The notes: generated from the sequence alone by a model not told the origin. A stretch of 64,000 nt of DNA from Marinobacter denitrificans (GCF_008795955.1 NZ_VMHN01000006.1:124001-188000); one strand, 5' to 3'; positions 10,626 through 19,540 are shown, counted from the first letter of the stretch. Program-made: numbers and translations.

Positions 10626-11860
10626 TCCGCATCCTGCTGATCATTCTCATTGCCCTGTTGCTGGGCACTGCCCTCGCCATGGGGCTCCAGTATGACCTTG
10701 GTTATATCCGCGTCAGCCTGGGCAACTACCTGATTGAAACCAACTTCTGGATTGGTCTGGCATTATTGGTGGTGTTGGTTGTGGGCTTCGTGATGGTCAT
10801 TGGCCTGTTCCGTCGCCTGCGCCATGGCACCGGCATGGTGGCCGGCTGGCTTGCCCGCAGTAACGAACGCCGGGCCCGCCGCCGCACCACCCAGGGGCTG
10901 CTGGCCCTTGCGGAAGGTAACTGGCCTCGGGCGCGCAAACTACTCACCTCTTCAGCCGAGCACGCCGACACCCCACTGATCAATTATCTGGCCGCGGCGC
11001 AGGCTTCGTTTGAATCCGGCGATCACGAAGCGGTTGACGAACTTTTGCGCAAAGCTTATGAAAGTACCCCGGGGTCCGACATGGCCGTGGGCATCACCCA
11101 GGCCCAGCTGCAACTGGCCGGTAACCGGTTGGAGCAGGCCCTGGCTACACTGCTGAGGCTTCGCAAGCAGGCCCCTCATCATCCGTTCGTACTCAAACTG
11201 CTGAAGAACACCTATGTGCGCCTGGAAGACTGGCGCGAGCTTTCCCGACTATTGCCGGAAATCCGCAAGCGCAACCTGATGGAGAGCGAAGAACTGGGCG
11301 ACCTGGAGCGACTGGTGTGGCACAACCTGCTGCAACGCGCTGCCGAGGAATGCCGTCGCCACTCAGGCGAGCCTTCTGCCTCACTGGAGCCGCTGACCCG
11401 ATTGTGGGATGAACTGCCTGGCTTCCTGCGCCGCGACGAACACACCATACGCGAATACGCCCGCCTGCTGGCGGAGCTGGGCGATGAAGCCCAGGCCGAA
11501 ACTCTGTTGCGGAAGGTGTTGCGCAATCACTGGGGTGACGATCTGATCAACCTGTATGGCCGGGTGAAGGGCCTGAAGCCGGACGAGCAGTTACTGGTAG
11601 CCGAGCAGTGGTTGAAGGACCGCCCCAATAATGCGGAACTGTTGCTTGCGCTGGGACGCCTGAGCCTGCGCAATGAGCTCTGGGGCAAGGCCCGGGAGTA
11701 CTTCGAGACCAGTCTGAGACTACGGCGCAGCCGTGAAACCATGGCCGAACTGAGTCGCCTGAACGCCCATATGGGCGAGGGCGAGAACAGTGTGAAGCTG
11801 TTGATGCAGGGGTTGGTTAAAGACAGTGGGTTGCCGGATTTGCCGATGCCGAAGGCTTGA
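10622..11860 (+). CDS. hemY: HemY-type TPR membrane protein
   Basis: 412 residues. Two N-terminal membrane segments (about 2-22 and 40-62) are followed by a basic stretch (RSNERRARRRT) and a helical TPR-like solenoid to the C-terminus. This is the proteobacterial HemY family, not the protoporphyrinogen oxidase of Gram-positives that shares the name. It starts inside the hemX stop codon, so translation is coupled. It probably organises haem-synthesis enzymes or flux at the inner membrane, but the biochemical role is unsettled in the family. Last gene of the operon; the gap after it holds two palindromic elements. Confidence 0.9.
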   Translation: MIRILLIILIALLLGTALAMGLQYDLGYIRVSLGNYLIETNFWIGLALLVVLVVGFVMVIGLFRRLRHGTGMVAGWLARSNERRARRRTTQGLLALAEGNWPRARKLLTSSAEHADTPLINYLAAAQASFESGDHEAVDELLRKAYESTPGSDMAVGITQAQLQLAGNRLEQALATLLRLRKQAPHHPFVLKLLKNTYVRLEDWRELSRLLPEIRKRNLMESEELGDLERLVWHNLLQRAAEECRRHSGEPSASLEPLTRLWDELPGFLRRDEHTIREYARLLAELGDEAQAETLLRKVLRNHWGDDLINLYGRVKGLKPDEQLLVAEQWLKDRPNNAELLLALGRLSLRNELWGKAREYFETSLRLRRSRETMAELSRLNAHMGEGENSVKLLMQGLVKDSGLPDLPMPKA

Positions 11861-11877
11861 TTGATTTAATCTGGATT

Positions 11878-11908
11878 GTCGGATTACGCTGCGCTAATCC
11901 GACCTACG
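11878..11908. repeat. REP-like palindrome
   Basis: A 9-bp stem (GTCGGATTA with TAATCCGAC) around the 8-base loop CGCTGCGC, followed by CTACG. I recognise this as the short palindrome seen in intergenic gaps of many Proteobacteria genomes. It sits 18 bases after hemY in a convergent gap. Only one copy was noticed here. It could serve as a bidirectional transcription stop or a REP-type mobile palindrome. Confidence 0.6.
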
Positions 11909-11952
11909 TGGGTTCATTGCGAAACCCGATAACGACGGTGTCAGATCGGGCA

Positions 11953-12034
11953 CGGGGTGGGGTACCTTTTCTGGCGGGAAAAGGTGTCTGAGCGAAGCGA
12001 GTTCTTTTCCCATAAGAAAAGGTACCCCACCTCG
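11953..12034. repeat. Long nested hairpin between convergent genes
   Basis: Outer arms 11953-11972 and 12015-12034 pair over 20 positions with a single G-T wobble. Inside lies a second stem, GGGAAAAG (11976-11983) with CTTTTCCC (12004-12011), closing a loop that contains TGAGCGAAGCGAG. It fills the gap between hemY and the reductase gene, so it probably ends transcription from both sides. It has no clean T-run. The layout resembles the two elements at 18937 and 40282, but the core sequence differs. Confidence 0.6.
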
Positions 12035-12083
12035 GGGCCAGTCACCCTACCCGCAGGCTACCTGGTATCAGGCACGCACCCGG

Positions 12084-13088
12084 CTAATCCCGAGGCGCAT
12101 ACTCCAGCACATCAGAGAAAAACGCCTGCTGCGGCAACCCGGCCTCTACCAACGCGTCCATCAAGGTATAAACCATTGTCGGCGACCCGCTGGCGTGGAC
12201 TTCCACGTTGGTCCAGTCCATACCTGAAGCCAGCACCGTGCGTACCAGCTGGTCGTGGTGGCCGCTCCACTCATTATCCTCGTCATCCCCTACCACGGGC
12301 AGGAACGTAAACGGTGGCCACTCTTCCTGCCATCGCTGGGCGAGAGAGCGCAGATACATATCTTCGTGGCGGCGAACGCCCCAGTAAAACTTTACCGGCT
12401 TGTCGTAGGAGGTTTCCCGCAGATAATCCACCAGGCTTTTTACCTGGGCAAAACCGGTTCCGGCCGCGACCAGTAACAAAGGCTTTTCCGGAGCCGAGGC
12501 GAGGCAGGCGCGACCGTGTGGCAGCTCAACGGTGACTTCCCCCCCGGAAGTAAGCGCGTCGATGACTTTCTGGGCAGAAACCCATTCCGGGGTGGCCTGG
12601 ATATGCAGCTCGATCAACTCTTCAGACGGACTGCTGGCAATGGAGAAATAGCAGGGATCAGTATCCGGCAGGTTCACCGACAGGTATTGGCCCGCGTGAA
12701 ATGACAGTTCCCGGCGACGGGGCAGTTGAAGTTCCACACAGTACACATCGTGGTTGATGGGACGGACGTCCACCACCTTTGCCAGGAACTTGCGGGGCTG
12801 ATTTTCTCCGGCTGCCATAACGGCGTCTATCTCCAGCTCAAGGTCACTGAGCGCAAGGGTGCGGCACATCATCAGGCGCCCGGTGACCGGAATTGTTTGT
12901 TGATTACGGGTATTCAGAGCCTGGCCATTGACCAGGCGTGCCTCGCAAAGTTCGCACACCCCATTGCGACAAGCGGCAGGAACTGCCACACCGGCCCTCC
13001 CGGCTGCCGCCAGCAGCGTCTCATCGGCGGCTGCACCAAATGACAATGCAGCCGGCAAGAGGCTAATACGAAGCGTTTCACTGGCCAT
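12084..13088 (-). CDS. 2Fe-2S ferredoxin / FAD / NAD(P)H oxidoreductase
   Basis: 334 residues. N-terminal plant-type ferredoxin domain with cluster ligands Cys40, Cys45, Cys48 and Cys75, then a ferredoxin-reductase FAD domain (AGQYLSVNLP; CYFSIASSP as the RxYS-type FAD motif, with Tyr-Phe-Ser) and an NAD-binding domain (LLLVAAGTGFAQVKSLV). I chose the ATG at 13088, one base after the ubiD stop, over an upstream start that would lie inside ubiD and add 18 unconserved residues. Databases often label such proteins CDP-6-deoxy-glucoseen reductase. The ubiD-fre-type neighbourhood of other Gammaproteobacteria suggests flavin or flavodoxin reduction, but the acceptor is unknown. Confidence 0.88.
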   Translation of the reverse strand: MASETLRISLLPAALSFGAAADETLLAAAGRAGVAVPAACRNGVCELCEARLVNGQALNTRNQQTIPVTGRLMMCRTLALSDLELEIDAVMAAGENQPRKFLAKVVDVRPINHDVYCVELQLPRRRELSFHAGQYLSVNLPDTDPCYFSIASSPSEELIELHIQATPEWVSAQKVIDALTSGGEVTVELPHGRACLASAPEKPLLLVAAGTGFAQVKSLVDYLRETSYDKPVKFYWGVRRHEDMYLRSLAQRWQEEWPPFTFLPVVGDDEDNEWSGHHDQLVRTVLASGMDWTNVEVHASGSPTMVYTLMDALVEAGLPQQAFFSDVLEYAPRD

Positions 13089-13089
13089 A

Positions 13090-14577
13090 TCAGTCGGGGC
13101 GGTCGGGCGAAACTTCAATCCCCAGGGAGTCCCAGATGTCATCGACCCGCTTTTTCACATCGTCAGACATGGTAATGGGTGTGCCCCACTCCCGATCAGT
13201 CTCACCCGGCCACTTACTGGTGGCATCCATACCCATCTTCGACCCCAGCCCGGACACCGGCGAGGCGAAGTCCAGGTAGTCGATGGGAGTATTTTCCACC
13301 AGCAGCGTATCCCGTGCCGGGTCCATACGGGTGGTCATGGCCCAGATCACGTCCTTCCAGTCCCGCGCATTCACATCGTCGTCTGTAACAATCACGAATT
13401 TGGTGTACATGAACTGGCGCAGGAAAGACCATACACCCATCATCACCCGCTTGGCATGGCCGGGGTACTGTTTCTTCATGGTCACCACTGCAAGACGGTA
13501 GGAGCACCCCTCCGGTGGCAGATAGAAGTCCACAATCTCGGGGAACTGCTTCTGCAGAATGGGGATAAACACTTCGTTCAGTGCCACCCCGAGAATAGCC
13601 GGCTCATCGGGCGGCCGGCCGGTGTAGGTGCTGTGGTAAATCGGGTTCTTGCGGTGGGTAACCCGTTCCACGGTGAACACCGGAAACTGGTCCACTTCGT
13701 TGTAATAACCGGTGTGATCTCCGAACGGGCCTTCTGGTGCCATATCGTCCGGATAGATAAAGCCTTCCAGTACAATCTCGGCACTGGCCGGCACCTGAAG
13801 GTCACTGAGACCACATTGCACCAGTTCGGTGCGAGCCCCCCGCAGCAGGCCGGCAAAGGCATACTCGGAAAGGCTGTCAGGTACCGGTGTTACCGCACCA
13901 AGGATGGTCGCCGGGTCAGCGCCCAGAGCCACAGCCACCGGGTAGGGTTTACCAGGATTGGCCTTCTGAAACTCCTGAAAGTCCAGCGCCCCACCCCGAT
14001 GACTGAGCCAGCGCATGATCAGCCGGTTCCGCCCGATGACCTGCTGCCGATAAATACCCAGGTTCTGGCGCTCTTTGTTCGGCCCCCGGGTAATCACCAG
14101 CGGCCAGGTCACCAATGGCCCCGCATCACCAGGCCAACAGTGCTGAACCGGTATCTGGTACAGGTTGACCTGATCCCTCTCGATGACCACATCCTGACAG
14201 GGCGCGGAACGAAGCACCTTGGGACTCATCCGCATCACCTGCCGGAAAAGGGGCAATTTTTCGATGGCGTCTTTAAACCCTTTGGGGGGATCGGGTTCTT
14301 TCAGAAAGGCCAGCAGCTTGCCGATTTCCCGCAGTGCGGTCACATCATCCTGCCCCATACCCATGGCCACACGTTTTGGCGTGCCAAACAGATTGGCCAG
14401 CACGGGCATGTCATAACCTTTGGGATTCTCGAACAACAACGCAGGGCCACCTGCCCGCAGCGTGCGGTCGCAGATCTCGGTCATCTCCAGATGGGGGTCC
14501 ACTTCCACTGAAATCCGTTTCAGTTCGCCCAGCTTCTCAAGCTGGCCTATGAAGTCTCTCAGGTCGTTGTATTTCAT
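13090..14577 (-). CDS. ubiD: 3-polyprenyl-4-hydroxybenzoate decarboxylase
   Basis: Ubiquinone synthesis: decarboxylates polyprenyl-4-hydroxybenzoate with the prenylated-FMN cofactor made by UbiX (not in this window). 495 residues, normal length. Conserved features include the N-terminal [20 protein letters not shown], the central [12 protein letters not shown] (about 280-291) that includes active-site glutamate/aspartate residues, and MRMSPKVLR. It is upstream of the reductase gene with one base between, so the two are probably one transcript. Start ATG at 14577 fits the family. Confidence 0.96.
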   Translation of the reverse strand: MKYNDLRDFIGQLEKLGELKRISVEVDPHLEMTEICDRTLRAGGPALLFENPKGYDMPVLANLFGTPKRVAMGMGQDDVTALREIGKLLAFLKEPDPPKGFKDAIEKLPLFRQVMRMSPKVLRSAPCQDVVIERDQVNLYQIPVQHCWPGDAGPLVTWPLVITRGPNKERQNLGIYRQQVIGRNRLIMRWLSHRGGALDFQEFQKANPGKPYPVAVALGADPATILGAVTPVPDSLSEYAFAGLLRGARTELVQCGLSDLQVPASAEIVLEGFIYPDDMAPEGPFGDHTGYYNEVDQFPVFTVERVTHRKNPIYHSTYTGRPPDEPAILGVALNEVFIPILQKQFPEIVDFYLPPEGCSYRLAVVTMKKQYPGHAKRVMMGVWSFLRQFMYTKFVIVTDDDVNARDWKDVIWAMTTRMDPARDTLLVENTPIDYLDFASPVSGLGSKMGMDATSKWPGETDREWGTPITMSDDVKKRVDDIWDSLGIEVSPDRPD

Positions 14578-14706
14578 CGGCTGCTCCGGTTGATTCCGGC
14601 ATTGTACGCGAATTCTGTGGTTTTGGTTTGGCTCTGGTGTCGGGCTGGGTGCGGGAACAGGGCGAGGGATTATTACGTGTGCTCAGCGCGCGCAATGATC
14701 TGGATC

Positions 14707-14739
14707 GGTAACGCCGGGGAGACGATCCCCGGCGTTACC
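14707..14739. terminator. Strong hairpin between rho and ubiD
   Basis: A perfect 14-bp GC-rich stem (14707-14720 with 14726-14739) around the 5-base loop GACGA. It lies after the rho stop on the minus strand, before ubiD. There is no T-run, so it may stall or protect the rho transcript end and may not be a classical intrinsic terminator. Confidence 0.55.
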
Positions 14740-14787
14740 AGCCCCCAAAGCAAATGCGCAAAGAGGGCTGAAACCAAATAACCAAAC

Positions 14788-16050
14788 TTACCGACGCTTC
14801 ATCGAGTCAAAGAACTCGGCGTTGGTCTTGGTTTCCTTGAGCTTGTCCAGGAGGAACTCGATGGCAGCGGTGTCGTCATCCATGGAATGCAGCAGCTTGC
14901 GCAGGATCCAGATACGCTGGATATCCGCCTCGCTCATCAGCAGGTCTTCACGGCGGGTGCCGGAGCTGCGGATATTGATGGCCGGATAGGTCCGCTTCTC
15001 GGCAATCTTGCGATCCAGATGGATCTCCATGTTGCCGGTACCCTTGAACTCCTCGTAAATCACCTCGTCCATCTTGGAACCGGTGTTCACCAGCGCCGTC
15101 GCCAGGATGGTCAGGCTTCCACCCTCCTCCACGTTACGGGCCGCACCGAAGAAACGCTTCGGCTTTTCCAGGGCGTGAGCATCAACACCACCGGTCAATA
15201 CCTTGCCGGAAGAGGGAATCACGGTATTATAGGCACGAGCCAGACGAGTGATGGAATCCAGCAGGATAACCACGTCCTTCTTATGCTCAACCAGACGCTT
15301 GGCCTTTTCAATCACCATCTCGGCCACCTGAACGTGACGGGCCGGGGGCTCGTCGAAGGTGGAGGCGATGACTTCGCCGCGCACGGTGCGCTGCATCTCG
15401 GTCACTTCCTCAGGCCGCTCATCAATCAGCAGTACCATCACATGGCATTCTGGATTGTTACGGGTGATGGACTGGGCAATGGTCTGCATCAGCAACGTTT
15501 TACCAGCCTTGGGCGGGGAAACGATCAGGCCACGCTGGCCCTTGCCGATAGGCGCCACCAGATCCAGCACGCGGGAGGAAAGATCCTCGGTGCTACCGTT
15601 ACCTGCTTCGAGCATCAGACGCTCGTCAGGGAACAGGGGTGTGAGGTTTTCGAACAGGATCTTGTTCCGGGCGTTATCCGGTTTGTCGAAGTTGATCTCG
15701 CTGACCTTCAACAGGGCAAAATAGCGCTCACCGTCTTTCGGCGGGCGGATCTTGCCGGCAACCGTGTCACCTGTACGCAGGTTGAACCGGCGAATCTGAC
15801 TGGGGGAGACATAGATGTCGTCAGGCCCTGCCAGATACGAAGCGTCAGCAGAACGGAGGAAACCGAAACCGTCCTGCAGAATTTCCAGTACGCCGTCACC
15901 GTAAATGTCTTCGCCGCTCTTGGCATGCTTCTTCAGGATGGTGAAGATGACATCCTGCTTGCGCGAACGAGCCAGGTTATCGAGGCCCATCTCTTGCGCA
16001 ATATCGAGCAATTCGGGCATGGAATTCTGCTTGAGTTCAGTAAGATTCAT
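14788..16050 (-). CDS. rho: Transcription termination factor Rho
   Basis: Hexameric RNA-dependent ATPase that ends transcription. 420 residues, as in E. coli (419). N-terminal Rho_N domain ([20 protein letters not shown]), an RNA-binding cold-shock-like domain (about 50-125, with DGFGFLRS), then the ATPase domain with Walker [10 protein letters not shown] and Walker [17 protein letters not shown], and the Q/R-loop region [19 protein letters not shown]. The start is conserved. A leader of nearly 200 bases is predicted upstream (see 16234-16262), where Rho autoregulation would be expected. Confidence 0.98.
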   Translation of the reverse strand: MNLTELKQNSMPELLDIAQEMGLDNLARSRKQDVIFTILKKHAKSGEDIYGDGVLEILQDGFGFLRSADASYLAGPDDIYVSPSQIRRFNLRTGDTVAGKIRPPKDGERYFALLKVSEINFDKPDNARNKILFENLTPLFPDERLMLEAGNGSTEDLSSRVLDLVAPIGKGQRGLIVSPPKAGKTLLMQTIAQSITRNNPECHVMVLLIDERPEEVTEMQRTVRGEVIASTFDEPPARHVQVAEMVIEKAKRLVEHKKDVVILLDSITRLARAYNTVIPSSGKVLTGGVDAHALEKPKRFFGAARNVEEGGSLTILATALVNTGSKMDEVIYEEFKGTGNMEIHLDRKIAEKRTYPAINIRSSGTRREDLLMSEADIQRIWILRKLLHSMDDDTAAIEFLLDKLKETKTNAEFFDSMKRR

Positions 16051-16399
16051 AGTTTATTGGATTTTCAGGAATGGAAGTAAACGAACATTGGAATGACAGG
16101 GGTGCCCATGAACGGATTGATCGGATATACGTTGAACTTGGTGCTGGCCAGATGGAGCAACCGGTGTAGATGGAGTCCGGAATGGTACTGAAGCCAGAGA
16201 CAGGAAGAACAACCGTTCGCCGGGCAAGAAGGATCATCAGCCACCTTGCGTACCAATGTCAAGTAATGTTGCGCACTTTTGAACCGATTTCGCTTTTCCC
16301 GCCCCCAAACACCCTCCCCCTGAAGGGTTACTCCTCTTCCATTCACTACGTCCGATAAGGATACTGTGAGAATGACTTCCTTTTTTTCGGAGAAACTCC
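16051..16399. other. Divergent rho/moaB intergenic region
   Basis: 349 bases without a convincing gene. It holds the probable rho promoter (16234-16262, minus) with the rho leader toward 16051, and on the other side the moaB leader, which ends with a T-run then GGAG 6 bases before the moaB ATG. A C-rich stretch lies at about 16300-16320. I saw no molybdenum-cofactor riboswitch fold that I could defend. Confidence 0.5.
16234..16262 (-). promoter_or_regulatory. Candidate sigma-70 promoter for rho
   Basis: On the minus strand a perfect -35 TTGACA (16262-16257) is followed after 17 bases by TGATGA (16239-16234), a weak -10. It would give an untranslated leader of roughly 180 bases before rho, comparable to the long autoregulatory leader of other rho genes. 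This is a prediction from the sequence alone. Confidence 0.35.
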
Positions 16400-16972
16400 A
16401 TGAGCAGTGATACCACTAGCGAGCTCAAACCCCTGAACATCGCACTGCTAACCGTGTCTGATACCCGTGGTCCTGCAGAAGACACTTCGGGGCAGTTCCT
16501 GGAAAACAGCATCGTTGAAGCGGGTCACCGGCTCGTTGCCCGGCGCATCCTGCCAGACGATGTCTATCTGGTGCGGGCCCTGATGTCATCCTGGATTGCA
16601 GACCCGGAGATCAATGTGGCGCTCATCACCGGCGGTACCGGTTTTCACGAGCGCGACAGCACGCCCGAAGCCGTCGGACCACTGCTGGACAAGACCATCG
16701 ACGGGTTTGGCGAGGAATTCCGTCGCCTGTCCGCCAGCGAGATAGGCACGTCCACCATTCAGTCCCGTGCTTTTGGCGGGCTGGCCAATCATACCGTCAT
16801 CTTCTGTCTGCCCGGTTCTACGGGCGCCTGCCGTACCGGCTGGAACGGCATTCTGAATACCCAGCTGGACAGCCGGCACGGCCCCTGCAATTTCTCGGGC
16901 CTGACCCTGGGCAAGCCAGACAAGCCTTTCGACCGTATCAACCAGGTCATTGGCGAGCGCTCGGAGCGATAG
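16400..16972 (+). CDS. moaB: Molybdopterin adenylyltransferase-type MoaB
   Basis: 190 residues with the MoaB/MogA/MoeA fold: IALLTVSDTRGPAEDTSG near the N-terminus, ALITGGTGFHERDSTPEAV (GGTG motif) in the middle, and FCLPGSTGACRTGWNGI near the end. It adenylylates molybdopterin before metal insertion, or is MoaB of less certain activity as in E. coli. Good SD (GGAG) ahead of the ATG. It starts the run moaB-moeA-moaD-moaE; moaA and moaC are not in this window. Confidence 0.95.
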   Translation: MSSDTTSELKPLNIALLTVSDTRGPAEDTSGQFLENSIVEAGHRLVARRILPDDVYLVRALMSSWIADPEINVALITGGTGFHERDSTPEAVGPLLDKTIDGFGEEFRRLSASEIGTSTIQSRAFGGLANHTVIFCLPGSTGACRTGWNGILNTQLDSRHGPCNFSGLTLGKPDKPFDRINQVIGERSER

Positions 16973-16975
16973 GCC

Positions 16976-18190
16976 ATGGAAAGTTCTGACCTGATCCCCG
17001 TGGACGATGCCATCGAACACCTCGTCGCCCGGGCCCGCCCGGTTGCAGACACGCAGACCGTGGCTCTGGCAGACAGCCTGGACCGGGTTCTGGCCCAGGA
17101 TTACATGGTGCCGGAGGACGTTCCGCCTGCTGACAACAGCGCGGTAGACGGGTACGCCGTACGCGCCGGGGACCTTTCCGGTGAAGCAGTGTTACCGGTT
17201 TCAGGGCGAGTTGCTGCAGGTCAGGCACCCGGATCACTTCAGCCCGGCACCGCGGTGCGAATTTTCACCGGCTCGGAGATTCCCGCAGGCGCGGACTCCG
17301 TGGTTATGCAGGAGCGGGTTACGGTGGCCGATGATGGCATTACCGTCGATGCTACGGTAAGCGAAGGCCAGAATATCCGCCGCCAGGGCCAGGACCTGGC
17401 CCGAGGTGAGCTGGCGCTGGCGAGAGGCACCAGGATTCGGCCCCAGGAGATGGGCCTGCTGGGGTCCATGGGCGTGGCCGAAGTGGCTGTCTACGCAAAA
17501 CTGAAAGTCGCCATCCTTAACACCGGTGATGAACTGGTCGCGCCCGGACAACCTCTGGCGTCCGGCCAGATCTATAACTCCAACCGCTTTACTTTACTGG
17601 GGCTACTGGCGAAGGCTGGCTGCGAAGTATCGCTGTGCGAAACCCTGGCTGACACCCGCGACGCTACCCGCAGCACGCTCAAAAGAGCGGCTGCAGAGTC
17701 CGACCTGATCATCACCACCGGCGGCGTGTCGGTGGGCGAAGAAGATCATGTACGGGCCGTACTGGAGGAGTCCGGTGATCTGTCGCTGTGGCGCATGGCC
17801 AGCAAGCCCGGCAAGCCGCTGGCGTTCGGCGCGATGGACGGCACCCCGGTTCTGGGCCTGCCCGGCAATCCTGCGGCGGTGCTGGTCACCTTTATGGTAG
17901 TGGGCATGCCATTTATTCGAGCCTGCCAGGGACGTGCGGGTGTTACGATTCATGGCGAACGGATACCCTCCGGGTTTTCGATTGAGAAGCCCTCTATCCG
18001 CCGGGAATTTGTCCGTGCCCGCAAGAGCATTGGCGATGACGGCCCGGTGATAATGGCCTACCCTAACCAGAGTTCCGGCGTGCTGAGTTCGGCGTGCTGG
18101 GCTGACGGACTGGCCGTGGTGCCTGAGAACGAGACCATCGGCCTGGGCGACACCATTAGCTACTATTCGTTTGCGGAGCTGCTGGAATAA
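16976..18190 (+). CDS. moeA: Molybdopterin molybdenumtransferase
   Basis: Inserts molybdate into adenylylated molybdopterin; cytosolic dimer. 404 residues, standard length. MoeA domain II begins LADSLDRVLAQD and PPADNSAVDGYAVRA; the MoaB-like domain carries LNTGDELV and TTGGVSVGEEDHV; then KPGKPLAFG and GLPGNPAAVLVTF, and the C-terminal beta domain. Starts 3 bases after moaB. Family assignment is secure. Confidence 0.97.
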   Translation: MESSDLIPVDDAIEHLVARARPVADTQTVALADSLDRVLAQDYMVPEDVPPADNSAVDGYAVRAGDLSGEAVLPVSGRVAAGQAPGSLQPGTAVRIFTGSEIPAGADSVVMQERVTVADDGITVDATVSEGQNIRRQGQDLARGELALARGTRIRPQEMGLLGSMGVAEVAVYAKLKVAILNTGDELVAPGQPLASGQIYNSNRFTLLGLLAKAGCEVSLCETLADTRDATRSTLKRAAAESDLIITTGGVSVGEEDHVRAVLEESGDLSLWRMASKPGKPLAFGAMDGTPVLGLPGNPAAVLVTFMVVGMPFIRACQGRAGVTIHGERIPSGFSIEKPSIRREFVRARKSIGDDGPVIMAYPNQSSGVLSSACWADGLAVVPENETIGLGDTISYYSFAELLE

Positions 18191-18192
18191 CC

Positions 18193-18456
18193 ATGAGCGC
18201 GGACAATACCATTACTGTGAAGTTTTTTGCCCGCCTGCGGGAGGAGCTGGATACCGCATCGCTTACGGTAGAGGCAGAATCCGATCTGACCGCTGGCAAA
18301 CTGTTGCAAAGCCTTGCGGCCAGGGGCGGAAGCTGGACTCAGCTGGCTGGCGCGCACCCAGTCATGATTGCGGTCAATCAGGTGATGACAAAACCGGACA
18401 CGGTGTTGCAGCCCGGCGATGAAGTGGCCTTTTTCCCGCCGGTGACGGGAGGCTGA
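18193..18456 (+). CDS. moaD: Molybdopterin synthase small subunit
   Basis: 87-residue ubiquitin-like sulfur carrier. The C-terminus is FFPPVTGG; the final Gly-Gly is the site of thiocarboxylate formation. With MoaE it converts cyclic pyranopterin to molybdopterin. It starts 2 bases after moeA and is followed by moaE one base later, so the subunits are made together. Confidence 0.95.
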   Translation: MSADNTITVKFFARLREELDTASLTVEAESDLTAGKLLQSLAARGGSWTQLAGAHPVMIAVNQVMTKPDTVLQPGDEVAFFPPVTGG

Positions 18457-18457
18457 T

Positions 18458-18904
18458 GTGATTCGTGTCCAGCAAGAGGATTTCGACCCTGCGGAAGAAT
18501 ACCGCGCACTCCGGGATTCCGGCTCTGGTACCGGGGCTATTGCGACCTTTACCGGGCTGGTACGGGACAGTGGCGACCTGAAGGGTGTTACGGGGCTGTT
18601 TCTTGAGCATTACCCGGGGATGACTGAGCAGGTTATCGAGGGGCTGGTTCGTGAGGCGTCCGGTCGCTGGGATGTGCGTGAGGCGCGGGTTATTCACCGG
18701 GTGGGGTCTCTGGCATTGGGTGAGCAGATTGTGTTCGTGGGGGTGTGCAGCGCCCACCGCGGGGATGCGTTTGCGGCCTGCGAGTTCATCATGGACGCTC
18801 TGAAGACGTCGGCGCCGTTCTGGAAGAAGGAGATTACGGGCGACAGTGAGCACTGGGTTGAGCAGAAGGCTGCTGATCTGGATCGGTCTCAGAGTTGGGA
18901 GTAG
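18458..18904 (+). CDS. moaE: Molybdopterin synthase large subunit
   Basis: 148 residues, GTG start directly after the moaD stop. MoaE hallmarks: GAIATFTGLVRD near residue 28, HRVGSLALGEQIVFVGV, and APFWKKE near residue 126 with the catalytic lysine pair. Forms the alpha2-beta2 synthase with MoaD. It ends the operon, and the following gap carries the hairpin element at 18937. Confidence 0.96.
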   Translation: MIRVQQEDFDPAEEYRALRDSGSGTGAIATFTGLVRDSGDLKGVTGLFLEHYPGMTEQVIEGLVREASGRWDVREARVIHRVGSLALGEQIVFVGVCSAHRGDAFAACEFIMDALKTSAPFWKKEITGDSEHWVEQKAADLDRSQSWE

Positions 18905-18936
18905 TCTTCGGGGATCTTTTTTGCAAGACGGCCAGC

Positions 18937-19038
18937 AATGCCGAGCCCTCCTTCCGAAAAACGCTGTAAATACTTCCCTGTACGCTTGGGCTCCGCCATC
19001 CATGGCTCCGCACATTTTCGGAAGGAGGGCTCGACATT
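18937..19038. repeat. Shared-core hairpin element, copy A
   Basis: Left arm 18937-18960 and right arm 19015-19038 are complementary over 24 bases with one mismatch. The 54-base loop begins ACGCT and ends with a core of about 36 bases (18976-19014, from CCCTGT to GCACA). Its middle contains the small palindrome GCCATCCATGGC. The same core, with one inserted G, is the loop end of the element at 40282-40397, but the arms there are different. It lies between the convergent moaE and trxA and probably folds in RNA from either strand. Confidence 0.75.
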
Positions 19039-19106
19039 ACTCGCCTGATTACTTGCTCTCCTGAAAGAGTCTTCCAAGTGCTGCGGGCGGGCTGGTTTCT
19101 GGCAAT

Positions 19107-19143
19107 AAAAAACCGCCCGTGAACCTTTGCTCAGGGGCGGTTT
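19107..19143 (-). terminator. Intrinsic terminator of trxA
   Basis: On the minus strand, AAACCGCCCC and GGGCGGTTTTTT pair around a loop of about 17 bases and are followed by a T-run. It lies 17 bases after the trxA stop, a standard rho-independent terminator. The A-run on the other strand could also stop read-through from the moa side. Confidence 0.85.
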
Positions 19144-19159
19144 AGGCCAGAAGCAGCTA

Positions 19160-19486
19160 TCAGAGATTGCTGTCCAGGAAGGCGGCCAGTTGTGACTTGG
19201 ACAGGGCGCCCACTTTGGTGGCGTCCACGTTGCCGTTTTTGAACAGCATCAGTGTGGGGATACCACGGATATTGAACTTGGGCGGTGTCTGCTCGTTTTC
19301 GTCGATGTTCAGTTTGCAGACTTTCAGCTTGCCTTCGTACTCTTCAGCCATTTCTTCCAGTACCGGAGCAATCATCTTGCAAGGGCCGCACCATTCTGCC
19401 CAGTAGTCTACCAGTACCGGTACGTCTGACTGCAGTACGTCCTGCTCAAAGGAGGCATCTGTAACGTTTACAATATTTCCGCTCAT
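19160..19486 (-). CDS. trxA: Thioredoxin 1
   Basis: 108 residues, cytoplasmic disulfide reductase for ribonucleotide reductase and others. Active site WCGPC with Cys33 and Cys36, and the cis-proline segment RGIPTLMLF. Start ATG at 19486 with AAACTGAA upstream (weak SD). It has its own terminator at 19107 and a structured leader (19505-19540). It is not adjacent to rho here: the moa genes sit between them, whereas trxA and rho are neighbours in enteric bacteria. Confidence 0.98.
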   Translation of the reverse strand: MSGNIVNVTDASFEQDVLQSDVPVLVDYWAEWCGPCKMIAPVLEEMAEEYEGKLKVCKLNIDENEQTPPKFNIRGIPTLMLFKNGNVDATKVGALSKSQLAAFLDSNL

Positions 19487-19504
19487 TTCAGTTTCCCGAT
19501 TCGT

Positions 19505-19540
19505 GCATCCTCCAGCGGCGCGAGCCGCTCGGGGGGATGC
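19505..19540 (-). other. Hairpin in trxA 5' leader
   Basis: Nested stems GCATCC/GGATGC (outer) and AGCGGC/GCCGCT (inner, 19514-19529) fold around GCGA, with a G-T wobble bridging them. It ends about 18 bases before the trxA start codon and would be in the mRNA leader. A role in mRNA stability or translation is inference only. Confidence 0.4.

Noticed and set aside
12928..14511. 527-residue open frame antisense to ubiD
   Set aside because: It lies entirely opposite a secure ubiD gene; low-complexity, His/Pro-rich composition with no family motifs. High GC on the opposite strand yields such open frames.
14887..16080. 397-residue open frame antisense to rho
   Set aside because: Mirror of rho codons, with no recognisable motif and a His/Gln-rich composition.
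16051..16399. Molybdenum-cofactor riboswitch before moaB
   Set aside because: I could not find the paired stems expected for that class, and the hairpins seen are small.
18834..19037. Short frames through the hairpin core, such as one containing VRSHGWRSPS
   Set aside because: The shared peptide in copies A and B simply reflects the shared DNA core; there is no SD, and the frames are set by the palindrome arms.
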